DNA of 64,000 nt from Caldithrix sp. (GCA_020722815.1 DYKB01000027.1:1-64000); one strand, 5' to 3'; shown: positions 1-9,909, counted from the first letter of the stretch. Numbers and translations: made by a program. The notes: a model not told the origin generated them from the sequence alone.

Positions 1-123
1 GTCGGCTTGAGGATATTCTGGCAGACTTTATCCACCGCTGCCCTGGACACAAAAAATGAAAATTGTTTGCTTTCACCCGGTGATCGGTTACAAAATTTTT
101 CACCTTTGGCATTTCAGTTTTAG
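1..123 (+). pseudogene. Upstream fragment of the sensor kinase, in another frame
   Basis: The frame starting at base 1 is open to a TAG at 121-123 and ends with the residues FSPLAFQF. This resembles the strand that precedes the Y_Y_Y domain in Reg_prop sensor kinases. The following kinase reading frame lies in a different phase and reads back through ATKVNKNQY to a stop at 81-83. The simplest reading is one gene entering from the left edge with a frame break near 110-125, but the fragment is short and this is an inference. Confidence 0.35.
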
Positions 124-152
124 GCGCTACAAAAGTAAATAAAAATCAATAC

Positions 153-1109
153 ATGTATAAATTAGTGGGATTGGATCCAGATTGGATTTATTGTGGAACG
201 AAAAGTGAAGCCAGTTATACGAATCTTTCGCCCGGAAATTATGTTTTTCATGTCAAGGGTTCGAACAGTGATGGCATCTGGAATGAAACCGGAACGTATA
301 TAAAATTAAAAATTATCCCTCCTGACTGGCAGGAGACCTGGTTTTATTGCCTGGTTATCAGTTTAATTATCACTGGCATTTTTTCATTCTATCGCTATCG
401 GATGAAGATCACCATTAAGAGAACCCTTAAAATGGAAAGAATTCGAAGCACAGAGAATGAACGCGTTCGAAAAACGGTAGCTGCCGATTTTCATGATGAA
501 TTGGGACAAAAGTTAACCCGCATTTCATTATTTAGCGAAATTTTAAAACAAAAATTAAATCCCAGTACTCCTGATAATTCACAATATATTGATAAAATAA
601 ATCGACTTGCCAAAGAATTATCCAGTAGCACCCGCGACCTGATCTGGACACTTGATCCCCAACAGGATACGTTATATGCTATTGCGATCTATTTAAAGGA
701 CTTTGGTGACGATATTTTCGATAAAACAGGGGTGAATTTCCGTGTTAGTTTCGCTGCCGCAACTTTGAAAACGATAAAATTACCGGTCAATTGGCGGCGT
801 CATATCACCCTTATTTTTAAAGAAGCCATGAATAATGCGCTAAAACATTCTGCTTGCCAGAATGTCAGCTTTAATATAATGATTCAGGATAAAAATATCA
901 AAATCACCCTTGAAGATGATGGGATTGGATGCCAAATCAGAAACCATAACTCTGGTCATGGGCTTCAAAACATGCAAAATCGTGCGCCGACCATTAAATG
1001 TGAAGTTAATGTTTTTTCAACTCCAGGAAAAGGAACAATTGTCCAGTTTACTGGAAAAATTAACCCAAATGGATCATTGAATTTAAATTCCAATTATATA
1101 AATTTATAG
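153..1109 (+). CDS. Y_Y_Y-domain sensor histidine kinase, 5' partial
   Basis: Membrane sensor kinase of the NarL/HisKA_3 class that would phosphorylate a LuxR-type regulator. Residues 1-55 are a Y_Y_Y domain (DPDWIYCG, SYTNLSPGNYVFHVKGSN), followed by one membrane helix at about 62-82. A dimerisation region follows with the phospho-acceptor His in DFHDELGQ near residue 113. The HATPase has an N box (EAMNNALKHS), DDGIGC and GHGLQNMQNR. The beta-propeller input domain expected before Y_Y_Y is missing, because the window begins here and because a frame break seems to lie just upstream. The ATG at 153 is inside the domain and is probably not the native start. The regulator at 16.8 kb is a possible but unproven partner. 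Confidence 0.8.
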   Translation: MYKLVGLDPDWIYCGTKSEASYTNLSPGNYVFHVKGSNSDGIWNETGTYIKLKIIPPDWQETWFYCLVISLIITGIFSFYRYRMKITIKRTLKMERIRSTENERVRKTVAADFHDELGQKLTRISLFSEILKQKLNPSTPDNSQYIDKINRLAKELSSSTRDLIWTLDPQQDTLYAIAIYLKDFGDDIFDKTGVNFRVSFAAATLKTIKLPVNWRRHITLIFKEAMNNALKHSACQNVSFNIMIQDKNIKITLEDDGIGCQIRNHNSGHGLQNMQNRAPTIKCEVNVFSTPGKGTIVQFTGKINPNGSLNLNSNYINL

Positions 1110-1166
1110 ATTTATAAATTTCTTTTTACGATGAAGCAATTAATCCCATCATCGTTCTTCTCCTGT

Positions 1167-1206
1167 ACGGAATCAGAGCTGGTCCCTCGGGCTCCGTCTT
1201 TTTTTT
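1167..1206 (+). terminator. Rho-independent terminator after the kinase
   Basis: ACGGA pairs with TCCGT around an inner GAGC/GCTC stem and is followed directly by a run of T. It lies about 60 bases after the kinase stop, in the gap between converging genes. The rest of the gap (1207-1357) holds a short ATTACG-type repeat and nothing else that I can see. Confidence 0.45.
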
Positions 1207-1279
1207 ATAAACGGTTAAATTCGGCTATTGCAATATGAGTAGAATATTGATTTCCTCATCCAATATCATATTAAAAAAA

Positions 1280-1303
1280 TTACGTTTCACGCATTACGCA
1301 TTA
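1280..1303. repeat. Short TTACG/GCATTACG-type intergenic repeat
   Basis: The stretch contains TTACGTTTCACGCATTACG. Related TTACG-rich stretches, partly inverted, lie at 33681-33727 and 52710-52828. All three are between genes. No coding or promoter role is evident. Confidence 0.45.
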
Positions 1304-1357
1304 AATCAAGGTAGTATTTCCTTTTAAATTTTTTACAAGCCTCACGACAAAAAAATG

Positions 1358-2455
1358 TCACTTGATATCAGTCGAAAGCTTAAATCGCACAATCCGATTA
1401 TTACCAGTATCCGCCACATAAAGCGTTTGATAGTGATGCGCCACTCCCTGTGGATTTTTAAATTGATTAACACCATTTCCAGTCCCTCCAAATGAATGCA
1501 TTTCTTTTCCCGAACTGGAAAATTTAAAAAGGCTGTCTTTGGCGGCATCAATTACATATAAATTAAATTCACCATCCACGGTAACATCTTCTGGCTGCTG
1601 AAATTTCCCGATTGTCAAAAGATCGATACCACCTTGAGATGGATCATATTTTTGGATGTATTCCTGCTCCGAGCCAGTGGTCAAACATTGCACTTTATAA
1701 AAATTTTGCCCGATCTGGGTGAAAACAAAATCGATACGGGTTTGATATAAACCTCGTTCATCCTGGCGTTCTTTGCCTTCATAATAACGGGCGATACCGC
1801 TTGGACTTGCGGTTGCCATCAAACCAAAACCATTGTATTCGAGTGGTACATGACCTTGCGGCCGTTTAAAATCATCGTGACGAAAGAAAAAAATACGATT
1901 ATCCTGAGCCTCCGGGCCGGTGGAAGTAACATAATACCGTGAATAGAGTGTTCGTTCATAATTTGGTGTCTGAAAACGAAAGGCACAAACTCCCGTAAAA
2001 CGGCGCTGGGGATGATCGACGTCATGATAAAGTGTGTCAATTTTCGCAGTAGCCAGATTATGGTGCGCTGCGAAAAGATTAATTCGTAGCAAAAGATTGC
2101 TGTTGCCAACAACAAACAGATTTAATGAATCATCCTGAGCAATTGCAACAGGATTCGCAATTGTTTTGGAAATCCCCAGGATGTTTCCATGTAAATCAAG
2201 AGCGACAATTCGGTTATTTTTCGTATCGGCAATATAAATCCAGGTATCCCAACCAACCAGTATATCTTCAGGCGCATTAAAATTATACCCATGAGCGACA
2301 TCCCAGGCCGGCTCTTGTTGAATATAAAGGGTATCACTTTTAGCAAGTTCGGCAGTGACATCTTTTTGAGGCGGTAATGGATACTTTTCAATACAACGCC
2401 AGGTGGTAGTAAAAGCTAATATCAATAAAATATTGGCGTATCTCTTAATTTTCAT
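1358..2455 (-). CDS. NHL-repeat beta-propeller protein, exported
   Basis: Exported protein of 365 residues with a hydrophobic N-terminus and a Cys at about residue 21 (TTWRC). That Cys could be a lipidation site, although the lipobox is poor. NHL repeats are visible around residues 60-95 (APEDILVG, IYIADTKNNRIVALD), 290-320 (PEDVTVDG, LYVIDAAKDSLFKF) and at the C-terminus (NPQGVAHH, LYVADTGNNRIVRF). Such propellers bind proteins or carbohydrates; no enzyme signature is seen. It is last in a minus-strand run of surface genes, 35 bases after the PorV-like gene, which suggests co-expression. Its ligand is unknown. Confidence 0.75.
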   Translation of the reverse strand: MKIKRYANILLILAFTTTWRCIEKYPLPPQKDVTAELAKSDTLYIQQEPAWDVAHGYNFNAPEDILVGWDTWIYIADTKNNRIVALDLHGNILGISKTIANPVAIAQDDSLNLFVVGNSNLLLRINLFAAHHNLATAKIDTLYHDVDHPQRRFTGVCAFRFQTPNYERTLYSRYYVTSTGPEAQDNRIFFFRHDDFKRPQGHVPLEYNGFGLMATASPSGIARYYEGKERQDERGLYQTRIDFVFTQIGQNFYKVQCLTTGSEQEYIQKYDPSQGGIDLLTIGKFQQPEDVTVDGEFNLYVIDAAKDSLFKFSSSGKEMHSFGGTGNGVNQFKNPQGVAHHYQTLYVADTGNNRIVRFKLSTDIK

Positions 2456-2490
2456 CTTTTTTTTCCCGAAAATTCAAAAAACCATAAAAT

Positions 2491-3483
2491 TTAAAATCCA
2501 ATCGTTATTGAAAGCCGGCTGGCGCTTCCTAACCGACCGAAGAAAGTATAGGCATAATCAAAATTAAAGTGCATTAACCTGAGCGGAATATCAAATCCCG
2601 CCCCAAATGTAAAACTTTCCTCATCTTGACTTCCTTTATATCCCCCACGAAGTGCCAGAAGATTACGCCAGACATACTCTGTCCCCAAATTGATATTTTC
2701 TGAATTATCATTGGGGTGGTTTAATTGAATAGCCGTGGTAAGCCGATGATGGGAATTTTGAATAATTTCAGTGGCGAAACCGACTTTGAAGGTAGTTGGA
2801 GGAATAAACGATTGAAATTCGCTAATTTTCGTCCCGTCACGGCGCATAAATTCGCCGGCAGGCGTTAATTGTGGTCCAAAATTCGTTACCACCAGGGCAA
2901 AGCGTGTCGAAGCAAAGCCTGTCCAATAAAAAGTACCAAAATCAACCATTCCCCCCCGCATTTTAAGTTCAGCCAATGTCTCCTCAATATATTTGAGAGA
3001 AATACCAAAGCTGAAACGATCCGTCATTCGGCGCGCGTAAGTCATTGAAAGAGCTAAATCATTAAAAGTAAAATAATTGCCGGTTCCAAAAGGATCAAAT
3101 TCGGTGGTTTCTGCCATATCATCTGTATGCAGGGATGTCAAACTGACCCCAACACTATTTACACCATTTAAATGATGGACATATCCCACAAATTCATGCT
3201 GAATGTCTACCGGCCAATTTGTATGACAAAAAATAAATTGAGGCTGTTTGAATTCAATGATTCCAGCCGGATTCCAGTAAAGCGCCGCGGCATCATTCGC
3301 AACCGCCACATAAGCTTCACCCATACTGATGGCGCGCGCACCGGCCCCAATTTTTAGAAATTGCGCCGTGGCTGTCCCGGCGCGTTGCCCCCCCAGCGTG
3401 GGTAACAATTGCGCCTGGAGATGGGTGGCCAGTATCCATAAAATTAAAATAAATTGAAGGATTTGCTTAAAATTAAAATACAT
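2491..3483 (-). CDS. PorV/PorQ-family outer-membrane protein
   Basis: Secreted beta-barrel protein of 330 residues. A signal peptide (residues 1-25, ending THLQAQ) is followed by the family hallmark FLKIGAGARAISMGEAYVA and then ALYWNPAGI. This is the UPF0164/PorV start also seen in FadL-like barrels. PorV takes part in type IX secretion, shuttling cargo for surface attachment. Whether this copy does that is inferred from two neighbours with C-terminal sorting domains (7894-9909 and 9965-12172). It lies 28 bases after the TonB receptor gene upstream on this strand. A general transport or porin-like role is the alternative. Confidence 0.8.
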   Translation of the reverse strand: MYFNFKQILQFILILWILATHLQAQLLPTLGGQRAGTATAQFLKIGAGARAISMGEAYVAVANDAAALYWNPAGIIEFKQPQFIFCHTNWPVDIQHEFVGYVHHLNGVNSVGVSLTSLHTDDMAETTEFDPFGTGNYFTFNDLALSMTYARRMTDRFSFGISLKYIEETLAELKMRGGMVDFGTFYWTGFASTRFALVVTNFGPQLTPAGEFMRRDGTKISEFQSFIPPTTFKVGFATEIIQNSHHRLTTAIQLNHPNDNSENINLGTEYVWRNLLALRGGYKGSQDEESFTFGAGFDIPLRLMHFNFDYAYTFFGRLGSASRLSITIGF

Positions 3484-3511
3484 ATTTTATCCATTTTTTC
3501 GATAAAAATCA

Positions 3512-6313
3512 TTAAAATGTAATCGCGAATCCAAATCGTGTATTTCGCGGGGTTCGATACCGCGCCGGATTGAAGGGATATGGGTCTACTGGCCCCTGCC
3601 GATCCGGATACAATGGATCATTCCAGGAATTAGGCGTGGGATCGCCCCACTCATAAGCGCGACCAGTTATTGGATTAATTAAATTTGAATTTTTCCAGTT
3701 AAACAGGTTCATGACTTCTATAAAAAAGGTCAATTTAGTACTTTTTATATCAAAATCTTTCTGGAAATTTATATTTACCCATTTCCAGTGTTCAGCGACC
3801 CGGCTATAAGGTTTATCGATATCGATTTGATATTCAGGCCGTCCATTCGTAAGCAGGCTCACATAAAAATAGGGTGTATAGCGTTTTCCCGCCTCAGCAA
3901 AAAAATTCATATTTAATCGCCACTTTTCCGGGAGCCGAATTTTCCAGAATTGCGGGGCTTTTCCTTCCGGAATGTACAAAGTCAGGTTACTGTTTATCTG
4001 CCAGGGACGGTCCCAGATGAGAAAATTTTCGGTAATCGGCTTTTCTTCCAAATCACCCCGCGCAACTAAAAGGGCATCGTCTGAACTGGAGCTTTTGCCG
4101 GTTGCAATTGAATAGGCGCCACTAATCGAACCACTAAAATATTGTCCGGCCCGCTTTTTATATTCCAGTTCTAGCCCGCGCGCGCGGGAATAATCCAGAT
4201 TCAAATAAGTAATAAATGAACGCCCGGACAATCGTCCCTGTCCGCGAAACGAGACAGTCGTGACATAATCAAAAATATCTTTATAATATGCAGAGATAGT
4301 CAGAACATCATTTTCGGTAAATTTATGTTTAATCCCCAGCTCATAAGCAACTGTTGTTTCTGGATTTAAATTCGGATTACCAAATTTCTGGAAAGTCGAT
4401 TTTGAGCTTAACACACCTAATTTTGAATAGACAAATTGAGGCCGTGGCAGCTTGGAAAAATGACCATAAGAGAAAAAAAGCATCTGATTATCCGAAATTG
4501 GATGTGAAATCCCGATGCGGGGGCTGATTCGTCCTTTCCAGCTTCTTCCGAACAAATTATAGGATTCCTCCTTAAAGCGGCGGCGGGTTTCCTCAGAAAT
4601 CGTAATGACATCAGGATTATGAATCGCATCTTCGACATATTTACCCGGGAACCAATAATCAAACCGAATTCCCAGGTTAGCAATTAATCCTTTAAACATC
4701 ATATTATCCTGAAGATAGGCCGCGCCCAAATTGGGAAAAACCTGATAAATGTCATTGTTTAAGCCCAGGTCGCCATACCAGGGGGCATAAATATCAATGA
4801 GCTGCATTTCCCGATATGTCATTTCCAGCCCGGCCTTCAATTTGTGCCGTTGACGGTGGTGATACGTCAAATCACCTTTCAGGATATAATCCATGACATA
4901 ATGATCATGCCAGGTAAAACTATTGCCATAATCGTAAAAGCCATCACCCGGAAAAACGAAAACAGCATTTGAATCCGGAGGCACAAAATAATCAATTGGG
5001 TAGGTCACAATGTCGAAAGGCTCTTCATAGTCACTCCAATGCTTCCCATCCAGATCGCTGCGAAGCTGGGCCGCGTACCGTGAAAGCCGGAGTTCATAAA
5101 ATGTCCGCGTATTTAAGGTGTGTGTCCAGGTCAATGAGAATTGATTGTTTAAATGGGTAAAAGTATTAAAATTATCCAGATTTGCCTGAAATTCATAAGG
5201 ATAACCCGGACCGGGTTCAACGTACTCCAGATTTGTTTGCAGGGAGCGTGTATTTTGATTAATCGAAACAGATTGGTTCGCTGACAGTATTAGTTTATAT
5301 GCGGGATTGGGACGCCAGGTGATTTTGAGCAGTCCGGACCAATCATTCACTTGACGGGGAGCAAATTTTTTCCCATAAAAGATAGAAGAAGATAATTGTT
5401 TTGCCGCATTTCGGGTGTAATCATTACTCAGGAACATATAAAAATTACTAAAAAAAGTGACTTTTTCACCCCAAACCGGTCCATGTAAATTGGCTTCAGC
5501 GACATCAGTTAGAAAACTAAATCGGCTCTGCTGGCTAAAAGTGCCAACCATCGGGATATTTGAACGATAATTCCCGAGGTAATCCCTTTTTAATGAAACG
5601 CGACCGTGAAAATTACGGCCTCCTTCGCGGGTTTTAATATTGACCACCCCCGACATCGCCTGCCCATATTCGGCATTGAAGCCGCCAGTAATCACCTCCA
5701 TCTCTTCAATGGCATCGGTACTGACATTTAATCCAAAACCAGTACCGGAAAGGGGGTCCTGGACAGATAATCCGTCGAGCAACAGCGCATTTTCATACGT
5801 GCGTCCACCCCGAATATGGATTCCCTTGTCCATTTGTACCACACCAACCTGTGTTGCCACCACATCTTCCAGTTTTTCTACCACGGCATTTTTAATTTCA
5901 GAACTGCGCAACATTTTTCGGCTGGAAGTTTCTTCAATGTCAAACAGCGGTTTGGCACCAACCACCATCAGTTCCTGTCCCAGGGCAAGGACAGTCGGTG
6001 AAAGTTTGATCGTAAGTTCAGTCGTTTCGCCCGCATGGACTTTAACACCAGTCTGCTGCACCTGTACATATCCAATCATCGACACCATCAGCGTATAAAC
6101 GCCGGGATTGACATTTCGAATAATAAAATGTCCGGATTGATCGGTTGCGGCGCCATAATATGTTCCCTGAACCACAACATTGACCATTGGCAAGCCATCA
6201 CCGGAATCGTTATCCAGAACGTTTCCCTGAATTGTGCCTTTTGTCTGTCCATTTAAAAGCTGAATAATGCCAAAGATGAAGTAAAAAAACAGTTTCGACA
6301 AATATTTCTTCAT
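3512..6313 (-). CDS. TonB-dependent receptor with N-terminal CarboxypepD_reg domain
   Basis: Outer-membrane TonB-dependent receptor of about 930 residues. A signal peptide is followed by a carboxypeptidase-regulatory-like beta-sandwich at about residues 30-110 (GTIQGNVLDNDSGDGLPMVNV, IRNVNPGVYTLMVSMIGY). A plug domain follows at about 125-235 (LEDVVATQVGVV, HIRGGRTYENALLLDGLS, ITGGFNAEYGQAMSGVVNIK), and the barrel ends in the typical aromatic terminus FGFAITF. The open frame extends 21 bases further to a TTG at 6334; the ATG at 6313 (MKKYLSK) fits a signal peptide better. The substrate is unknown, and no TonB box or SusD partner is recognisable. It belongs to the surface-protein block on the minus strand. 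Confidence 0.85.
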   Translation of the reverse strand: MKKYLSKLFFYFIFGIIQLLNGQTKGTIQGNVLDNDSGDGLPMVNVVVQGTYYGAATDQSGHFIIRNVNPGVYTLMVSMIGYVQVQQTGVKVHAGETTELTIKLSPTVLALGQELMVVGAKPLFDIEETSSRKMLRSSEIKNAVVEKLEDVVATQVGVVQMDKGIHIRGGRTYENALLLDGLSVQDPLSGTGFGLNVSTDAIEEMEVITGGFNAEYGQAMSGVVNIKTREGGRNFHGRVSLKRDYLGNYRSNIPMVGTFSQQSRFSFLTDVAEANLHGPVWGEKVTFFSNFYMFLSNDYTRNAAKQLSSSIFYGKKFAPRQVNDWSGLLKITWRPNPAYKLILSANQSVSINQNTRSLQTNLEYVEPGPGYPYEFQANLDNFNTFTHLNNQFSLTWTHTLNTRTFYELRLSRYAAQLRSDLDGKHWSDYEEPFDIVTYPIDYFVPPDSNAVFVFPGDGFYDYGNSFTWHDHYVMDYILKGDLTYHHRQRHKLKAGLEMTYREMQLIDIYAPWYGDLGLNNDIYQVFPNLGAAYLQDNMMFKGLIANLGIRFDYWFPGKYVEDAIHNPDVITISEETRRRFKEESYNLFGRSWKGRISPRIGISHPISDNQMLFFSYGHFSKLPRPQFVYSKLGVLSSKSTFQKFGNPNLNPETTVAYELGIKHKFTENDVLTISAYYKDIFDYVTTVSFRGQGRLSGRSFITYLNLDYSRARGLELEYKKRAGQYFSGSISGAYSIATGKSSSSDDALLVARGDLEEKPITENFLIWDRPWQINSNLTLYIPEGKAPQFWKIRLPEKWRLNMNFFAEAGKRYTPYFYVSLLTNGRPEYQIDIDKPYSRVAEHWKWVNINFQKDFDIKSTKLTFFIEVMNLFNWKNSNLINPITGRAYEWGDPTPNSWNDPLYPDRQGPVDPYPFNPARYRTPRNTRFGFAITF

Positions 6314-6449
6314 TTTAAATTTGAAATAATTCAAGATTATAATTAAATTTTAATTGTGTACACACCAATATGACGTTATCATTTTTTTGAACCAACCTGT
6401 AAATTCCTCTAAGCCGGTAACTGCTGTTAAAAAGCGGTAAATTTAAAAT

Positions 6450-7829
6450 TTATTTCACCCCTAAATGGTCGCTCAACAGCAGACTTAACATCCTTCCCGC
6501 ATTCCGATTCCCATCCAGTAAATGAATTGGTAACGCGAAAAATATCAATGACTTATCGGCGCTTTCAAGCGCAATATCCGGATTTCCAGGCCATTGGGTG
6601 TTGCTTTCGAGCTGATAAACCTGAATGGCACTGGGCTTCTTTATCAAAGTTTTTACGAAAGGAATAATACCCGCGGTCGTTTGAACCTTTAAAGTTGGTA
6701 AATTTTGGAATGGCAATGGTTGAATCTGTGTACCATTCAATATCCTTTTTATATTTAATCCCAGACTATCCGCCGGCGAAAAATCCAGGGGATCACCCTG
6801 TTCCGTAAAAAATTCTTTAAACCGGGTTGAAAAAAGGACTTTTCCGCCCCCGTTCACATAATCAGGAATGCTAATCTGGGCATATTCTAACTTTGGCGAT
6901 TCATCTCCATACCAGACAACCAGTTTAAAAAGTCTTAAAGTCTCTTTAAAAGTCAACACTGAAGGGGGAAGCAGATCGGGGCGAGTATCCCGATCCCGAT
7001 CAGCCTTGATATCCCAATGCGTATAACTTAATCCCAGACTATCCATGACCGATATATAAAACGGAGTCGCCCCATCAACCGGGCTGTAATCATCGAGAAG
7101 CAAAATTTTACCTTGAGGCTCCTGAACAATCCACTTATCGGTCGGGAGGCTGGGCATGCGAATAATCTGGCTCCGTACACCGGCATTGTCGGTGACACGG
7201 AGATAAAAAACATGGGAACCGGCTTTCAGGCCACTGTCAGCCGTTAGCGTCAAAAAGTTAATTTTTGGACTGAGTGGATGCCAGGGACCCAATGTATCAT
7301 CCAGCGTCCATTCATACTGCTGAATTGTTTCATCTCCATCAAGGTCGGTAGCCTTCCAGGCAAAAGAGGCCACTGTGAAAGTTGTTTCCGGAACATCGCT
7401 ATCAGGAATAAAACTCACCTTCGGTGGGGAATTAAAAACCGGAAACAACTGCCGTGCGGGGGAAGGATCCGTAAAATCTTCATCATCGACCGCAATCACC
7501 CGAAATAAAAAGGTCGTATCCAGCCGATTAAAGCGCAATGAAAAGGTATCGCTGTTTTGGGTGGTAAAATACCAGCCGGAAGCAGTATTTCGATTGGCAG
7601 GTATCGATAAAGTCGAATCCCAGGTATAAAAAAATCCTGCGACTTTTCCGTCCGGATCGTCTCCCCACCAATGAAGGATTTGCCGACTGGTGGAAGGATT
7701 TAATGGCTCCAGCGTAAAAAAAGATAAATGGGTTTCGGGTGGTAAATTGGCGTTCGGTTGATCAGGAAATTTTTCTGAACAAGCCAGCCAACATAATAAG
7801 AGACAAAATGAAAAGTATAAAATTTTCAT
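6450..7829 (-). CDS. Lipoprotein with tandem Ig/Fn3-like domains
   Basis: Lipoprotein of 459 residues with a clear signal peptide and lipobox (LLCWLAC, Cys at about 17). Residues 30-115 and 120-225 look like two Fn3/Ig-like units with Asp- and Trp-rich loops (WWGDDPDGKVAGFFYTWDS, WKATDLDGDETIQQYEWTLD). The C-terminal half (LLLDDYSPVDGATPFYISVMD, LVVWYGDESPKLEYAQISIPDYVNGGGKVLF) resembles the glutamine-amidotransferase-like fold of secreted FCB proteins. No catalytic residues can be assigned. It lies between a secreted OB-fold protein and a TonB receptor, so an extracellular binding role is plausible. Confidence 0.65.
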   Translation of the reverse strand: MKILYFSFCLLLCWLACSEKFPDQPNANLPPETHLSFFTLEPLNPSTSRQILHWWGDDPDGKVAGFFYTWDSTLSIPANRNTASGWYFTTQNSDTFSLRFNRLDTTFLFRVIAVDDEDFTDPSPARQLFPVFNSPPKVSFIPDSDVPETTFTVASFAWKATDLDGDETIQQYEWTLDDTLGPWHPLSPKINFLTLTADSGLKAGSHVFYLRVTDNAGVRSQIIRMPSLPTDKWIVQEPQGKILLLDDYSPVDGATPFYISVMDSLGLSYTHWDIKADRDRDTRPDLLPPSVLTFKETLRLFKLVVWYGDESPKLEYAQISIPDYVNGGGKVLFSTRFKEFFTEQGDPLDFSPADSLGLNIKRILNGTQIQPLPFQNLPTLKVQTTAGIIPFVKTLIKKPSAIQVYQLESNTQWPGNPDIALESADKSLIFFALPIHLLDGNRNAGRMLSLLLSDHLGVK

Positions 7830-7854
7830 AATTTTTGATTACGAATATAATTAA

Positions 7855-7882
7855 TTCCCCCTGATTGGATCATCAGGGGGAA
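7855..7882. terminator. Perfect 11-bp hairpin between secreted-protein genes
   Basis: TTCCCCCTGAT pairs exactly with ATCAGGGGGAA over a 6-base loop. It lies between the OB-fold gene, whose stop is at 7894, and the lipoprotein gene on the same strand. The T run is better on the plus side (GATTTTTTA) than on the minus side, so it may attenuate or stabilise the minus-strand transcript rather than fully terminate it. Confidence 0.5.
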
Positions 7883-7893
7883 GATTTTTTATA

Positions 7894-9909
7894 TTATCGA
7901 ACTAATAGCATTTTTCGGATTTTATGAAAATCGCCAGCGATGAGGTGCATAAAATAAACACCGGAAGCTACCTGTAAATTGGCATCATCGGTGCCATTCC
8001 ATTCAATTGAATGTCGACCAGCCAATTGATGACTATCGACCAGTTTTTTTATCTGCTGACCTTTTATATTATAAATTAACAACTTAACTGGAGAATCCTG
8101 CGCCAATTGATAATGAATCATCGTCCGCGGATTGAATGGATTAGGATAATTTTGCGCTAAATGATAAGAACTAATTGCCATTGATGCCTCAGCAACTCCA
8201 GTTGGTTGGCGCACCACATCGGCTAAATTTCGTGGTTCAATTTTGTAATTATAAAAATCAAAGGACAAAATGCCCCGAACGGTCTTGACAGAATCATTCA
8301 CCACAAAACTGGAGTCGGTGTTACCATCAAAAGTAATTGATAAATCATTTACCCGGACGCCCCCCGTCCCATCATCAACCACAAATTCACCATAATTGCT
8401 CGGTGCATCCGGAAAAGAATTCGTCACCACCATATTCGACACTTCTACCAGCATCGCTTCATAACCTTCGGCAGTTGGGCTATTCGTTGCAATCGTTCCA
8501 GTCGTCACCTTTATCGGCTGAACTAATCCATTTTTCCCAATCAGAACAGCATCGGTGACCCGGGCAATTTGCGTCTGATTATATTTTTCCTCAACGGTGC
8601 CAGTTACTTTCACTTTGTCGCCTAATATCCACTTATGGGCGGGATCATAGACCCAGATGCCATGCCAGGGATTTGCCATATCATCCTGAAGGACATATCG
8701 ACTCGGGAAATGCGTACTATCAGCGACAACCGTTCCCGTCACCGTCACTTTTAATCCCGTAAAAAGTGAATTGCCATTGGCGTAGGGCGTCCATTGAATG
8801 TCATAGATGGTCGTTCCCTGATCGCGTACGGTATACCAATATTGAGACGTGGCAGTGTCACCCGGTGCGGTGCTAAATTCACCATCATTATCATCAGCCC
8901 AGAGGAAGTATTGAATACGCGTGCCATCCGCAGCGGGTGGAATTATTCCCACAAAGATCGAATCATTTTGCGGGGTCATTGTCACTTCCTGATAAACTCC
9001 TGAACCAGGTCGATAAAATAATTTCGCGTTTTGAACCGTTCCGTTCGAATCTTTTATTTTGGCCTGAACTTCAACCGACTCAGAAGCCGTTGGTGTCACT
9101 GGCTGTCGGGTGACATTGGTAATTGAAGGTGGAATTTTTTGTACTTCAATAAAATCGGGTGATGGTGGACAAAGATAAAAATAGTTCCGATAATCTCGAA
9201 TATAACCAGTGATATTCACCCGCGTCCCAATTGGTGGATATTTATAAGTGCCAGTATTGACTGGATTATAAAGATCATTAAAATAGGTATTAATCTGTAC
9301 TTCACCAGTCCCGTCGCTGATTTGCAGGTAGGTCCCAACGACACCCAGGACTGTGGCATTTTTGATGCGTACCAATGCCGCTTCATATTTTTCACCTTCG
9401 ACAAGTGAATTCAGATCAGCGCATGTTATATCCACTGGTTTGGGAAGCGGATTACCACTGGAAATAAATTCAACTGGAATGGGCGGCTTCGTAATCAATG
9501 CAATTTGAGTAGAACTTCGTGCATTTGCTTGATATTCTTCGACTATGCCGGTAATTTTAATGCGATCCCCGGGTTCGATTGCTGAAAAAACGGTATTCGT
9601 TTCCATCGTATCATATTGAATAATTTGTAGCGCACTCCACGGGCCACCTTCCGGTGTCGTAATAAATAATGTCCAGCGATTTCCAACAAATATTTTCCTG
9701 ACCGGAAACATCGCAATTCCTTCTACGGAAATAGTGTCGCCCAAAAACGGCGAATCATCTTTTCCAAGCAATAGAAGGCTATCGGGAACAAATTGAATTT
9801 CTTTAATGGTGACTTCTTTGATTGAATTTTGTAAATTTGCTGACCACGAATTTTGAACAAGAAATAAAATCAGCAAACCGAAGAAAAAAAATCGTAAATT
9901 TTGTCGCAT
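7894..9909 (-). CDS. Secreted multi-OB-fold protein with C-terminal sorting domain
   Basis: Exported protein of 671 residues: signal peptide at 1-24, then repeated OB-fold-like beta-barrels at about 55-140, 150-250 and 365-470, with a further one to 570 (GDTISVEGIAMFP, IGTRVNITGYIRDY, LFTGLKVTVTGTVV). An Ig-like segment is inserted near 260-345. The last 85 residues are a FlgD/type-IX-type sorting domain (NYPNPFNPRTMIHYQL, SGVYFMHLIAG, KMLLVR). OB repeats of this kind occur in extracellular nucleases, but no nuclease domain is visible. The start is supported by AAGGAT ahead of the ATG. It is probably surface-attached or secreted. Confidence 0.75.
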   Translation of the reverse strand: MRQNLRFFFFGLLILFLVQNSWSANLQNSIKEVTIKEIQFVPDSLLLLGKDDSPFLGDTISVEGIAMFPVRKIFVGNRWTLFITTPEGGPWSALQIIQYDTMETNTVFSAIEPGDRIKITGIVEEYQANARSSTQIALITKPPIPVEFISSGNPLPKPVDITCADLNSLVEGEKYEAALVRIKNATVLGVVGTYLQISDGTGEVQINTYFNDLYNPVNTGTYKYPPIGTRVNITGYIRDYRNYFYLCPPSPDFIEVQKIPPSITNVTRQPVTPTASESVEVQAKIKDSNGTVQNAKLFYRPGSGVYQEVTMTPQNDSIFVGIIPPAADGTRIQYFLWADDNDGEFSTAPGDTATSQYWYTVRDQGTTIYDIQWTPYANGNSLFTGLKVTVTGTVVADSTHFPSRYVLQDDMANPWHGIWVYDPAHKWILGDKVKVTGTVEEKYNQTQIARVTDAVLIGKNGLVQPIKVTTGTIATNSPTAEGYEAMLVEVSNMVVTNSFPDAPSNYGEFVVDDGTGGVRVNDLSITFDGNTDSSFVVNDSVKTVRGILSFDFYNYKIEPRNLADVVRQPTGVAEASMAISSYHLAQNYPNPFNPRTMIHYQLAQDSPVKLLIYNIKGQQIKKLVDSHQLAGRHSIEWNGTDDANLQVASGVYFMHLIAGDFHKIRKMLLVR

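Noticed and set aside
5640-6098. 152-codon plus-strand frame inside the TonB receptor
   Set aside because: It is the opposite-strand shadow of the plug domain, whose coding is clear.
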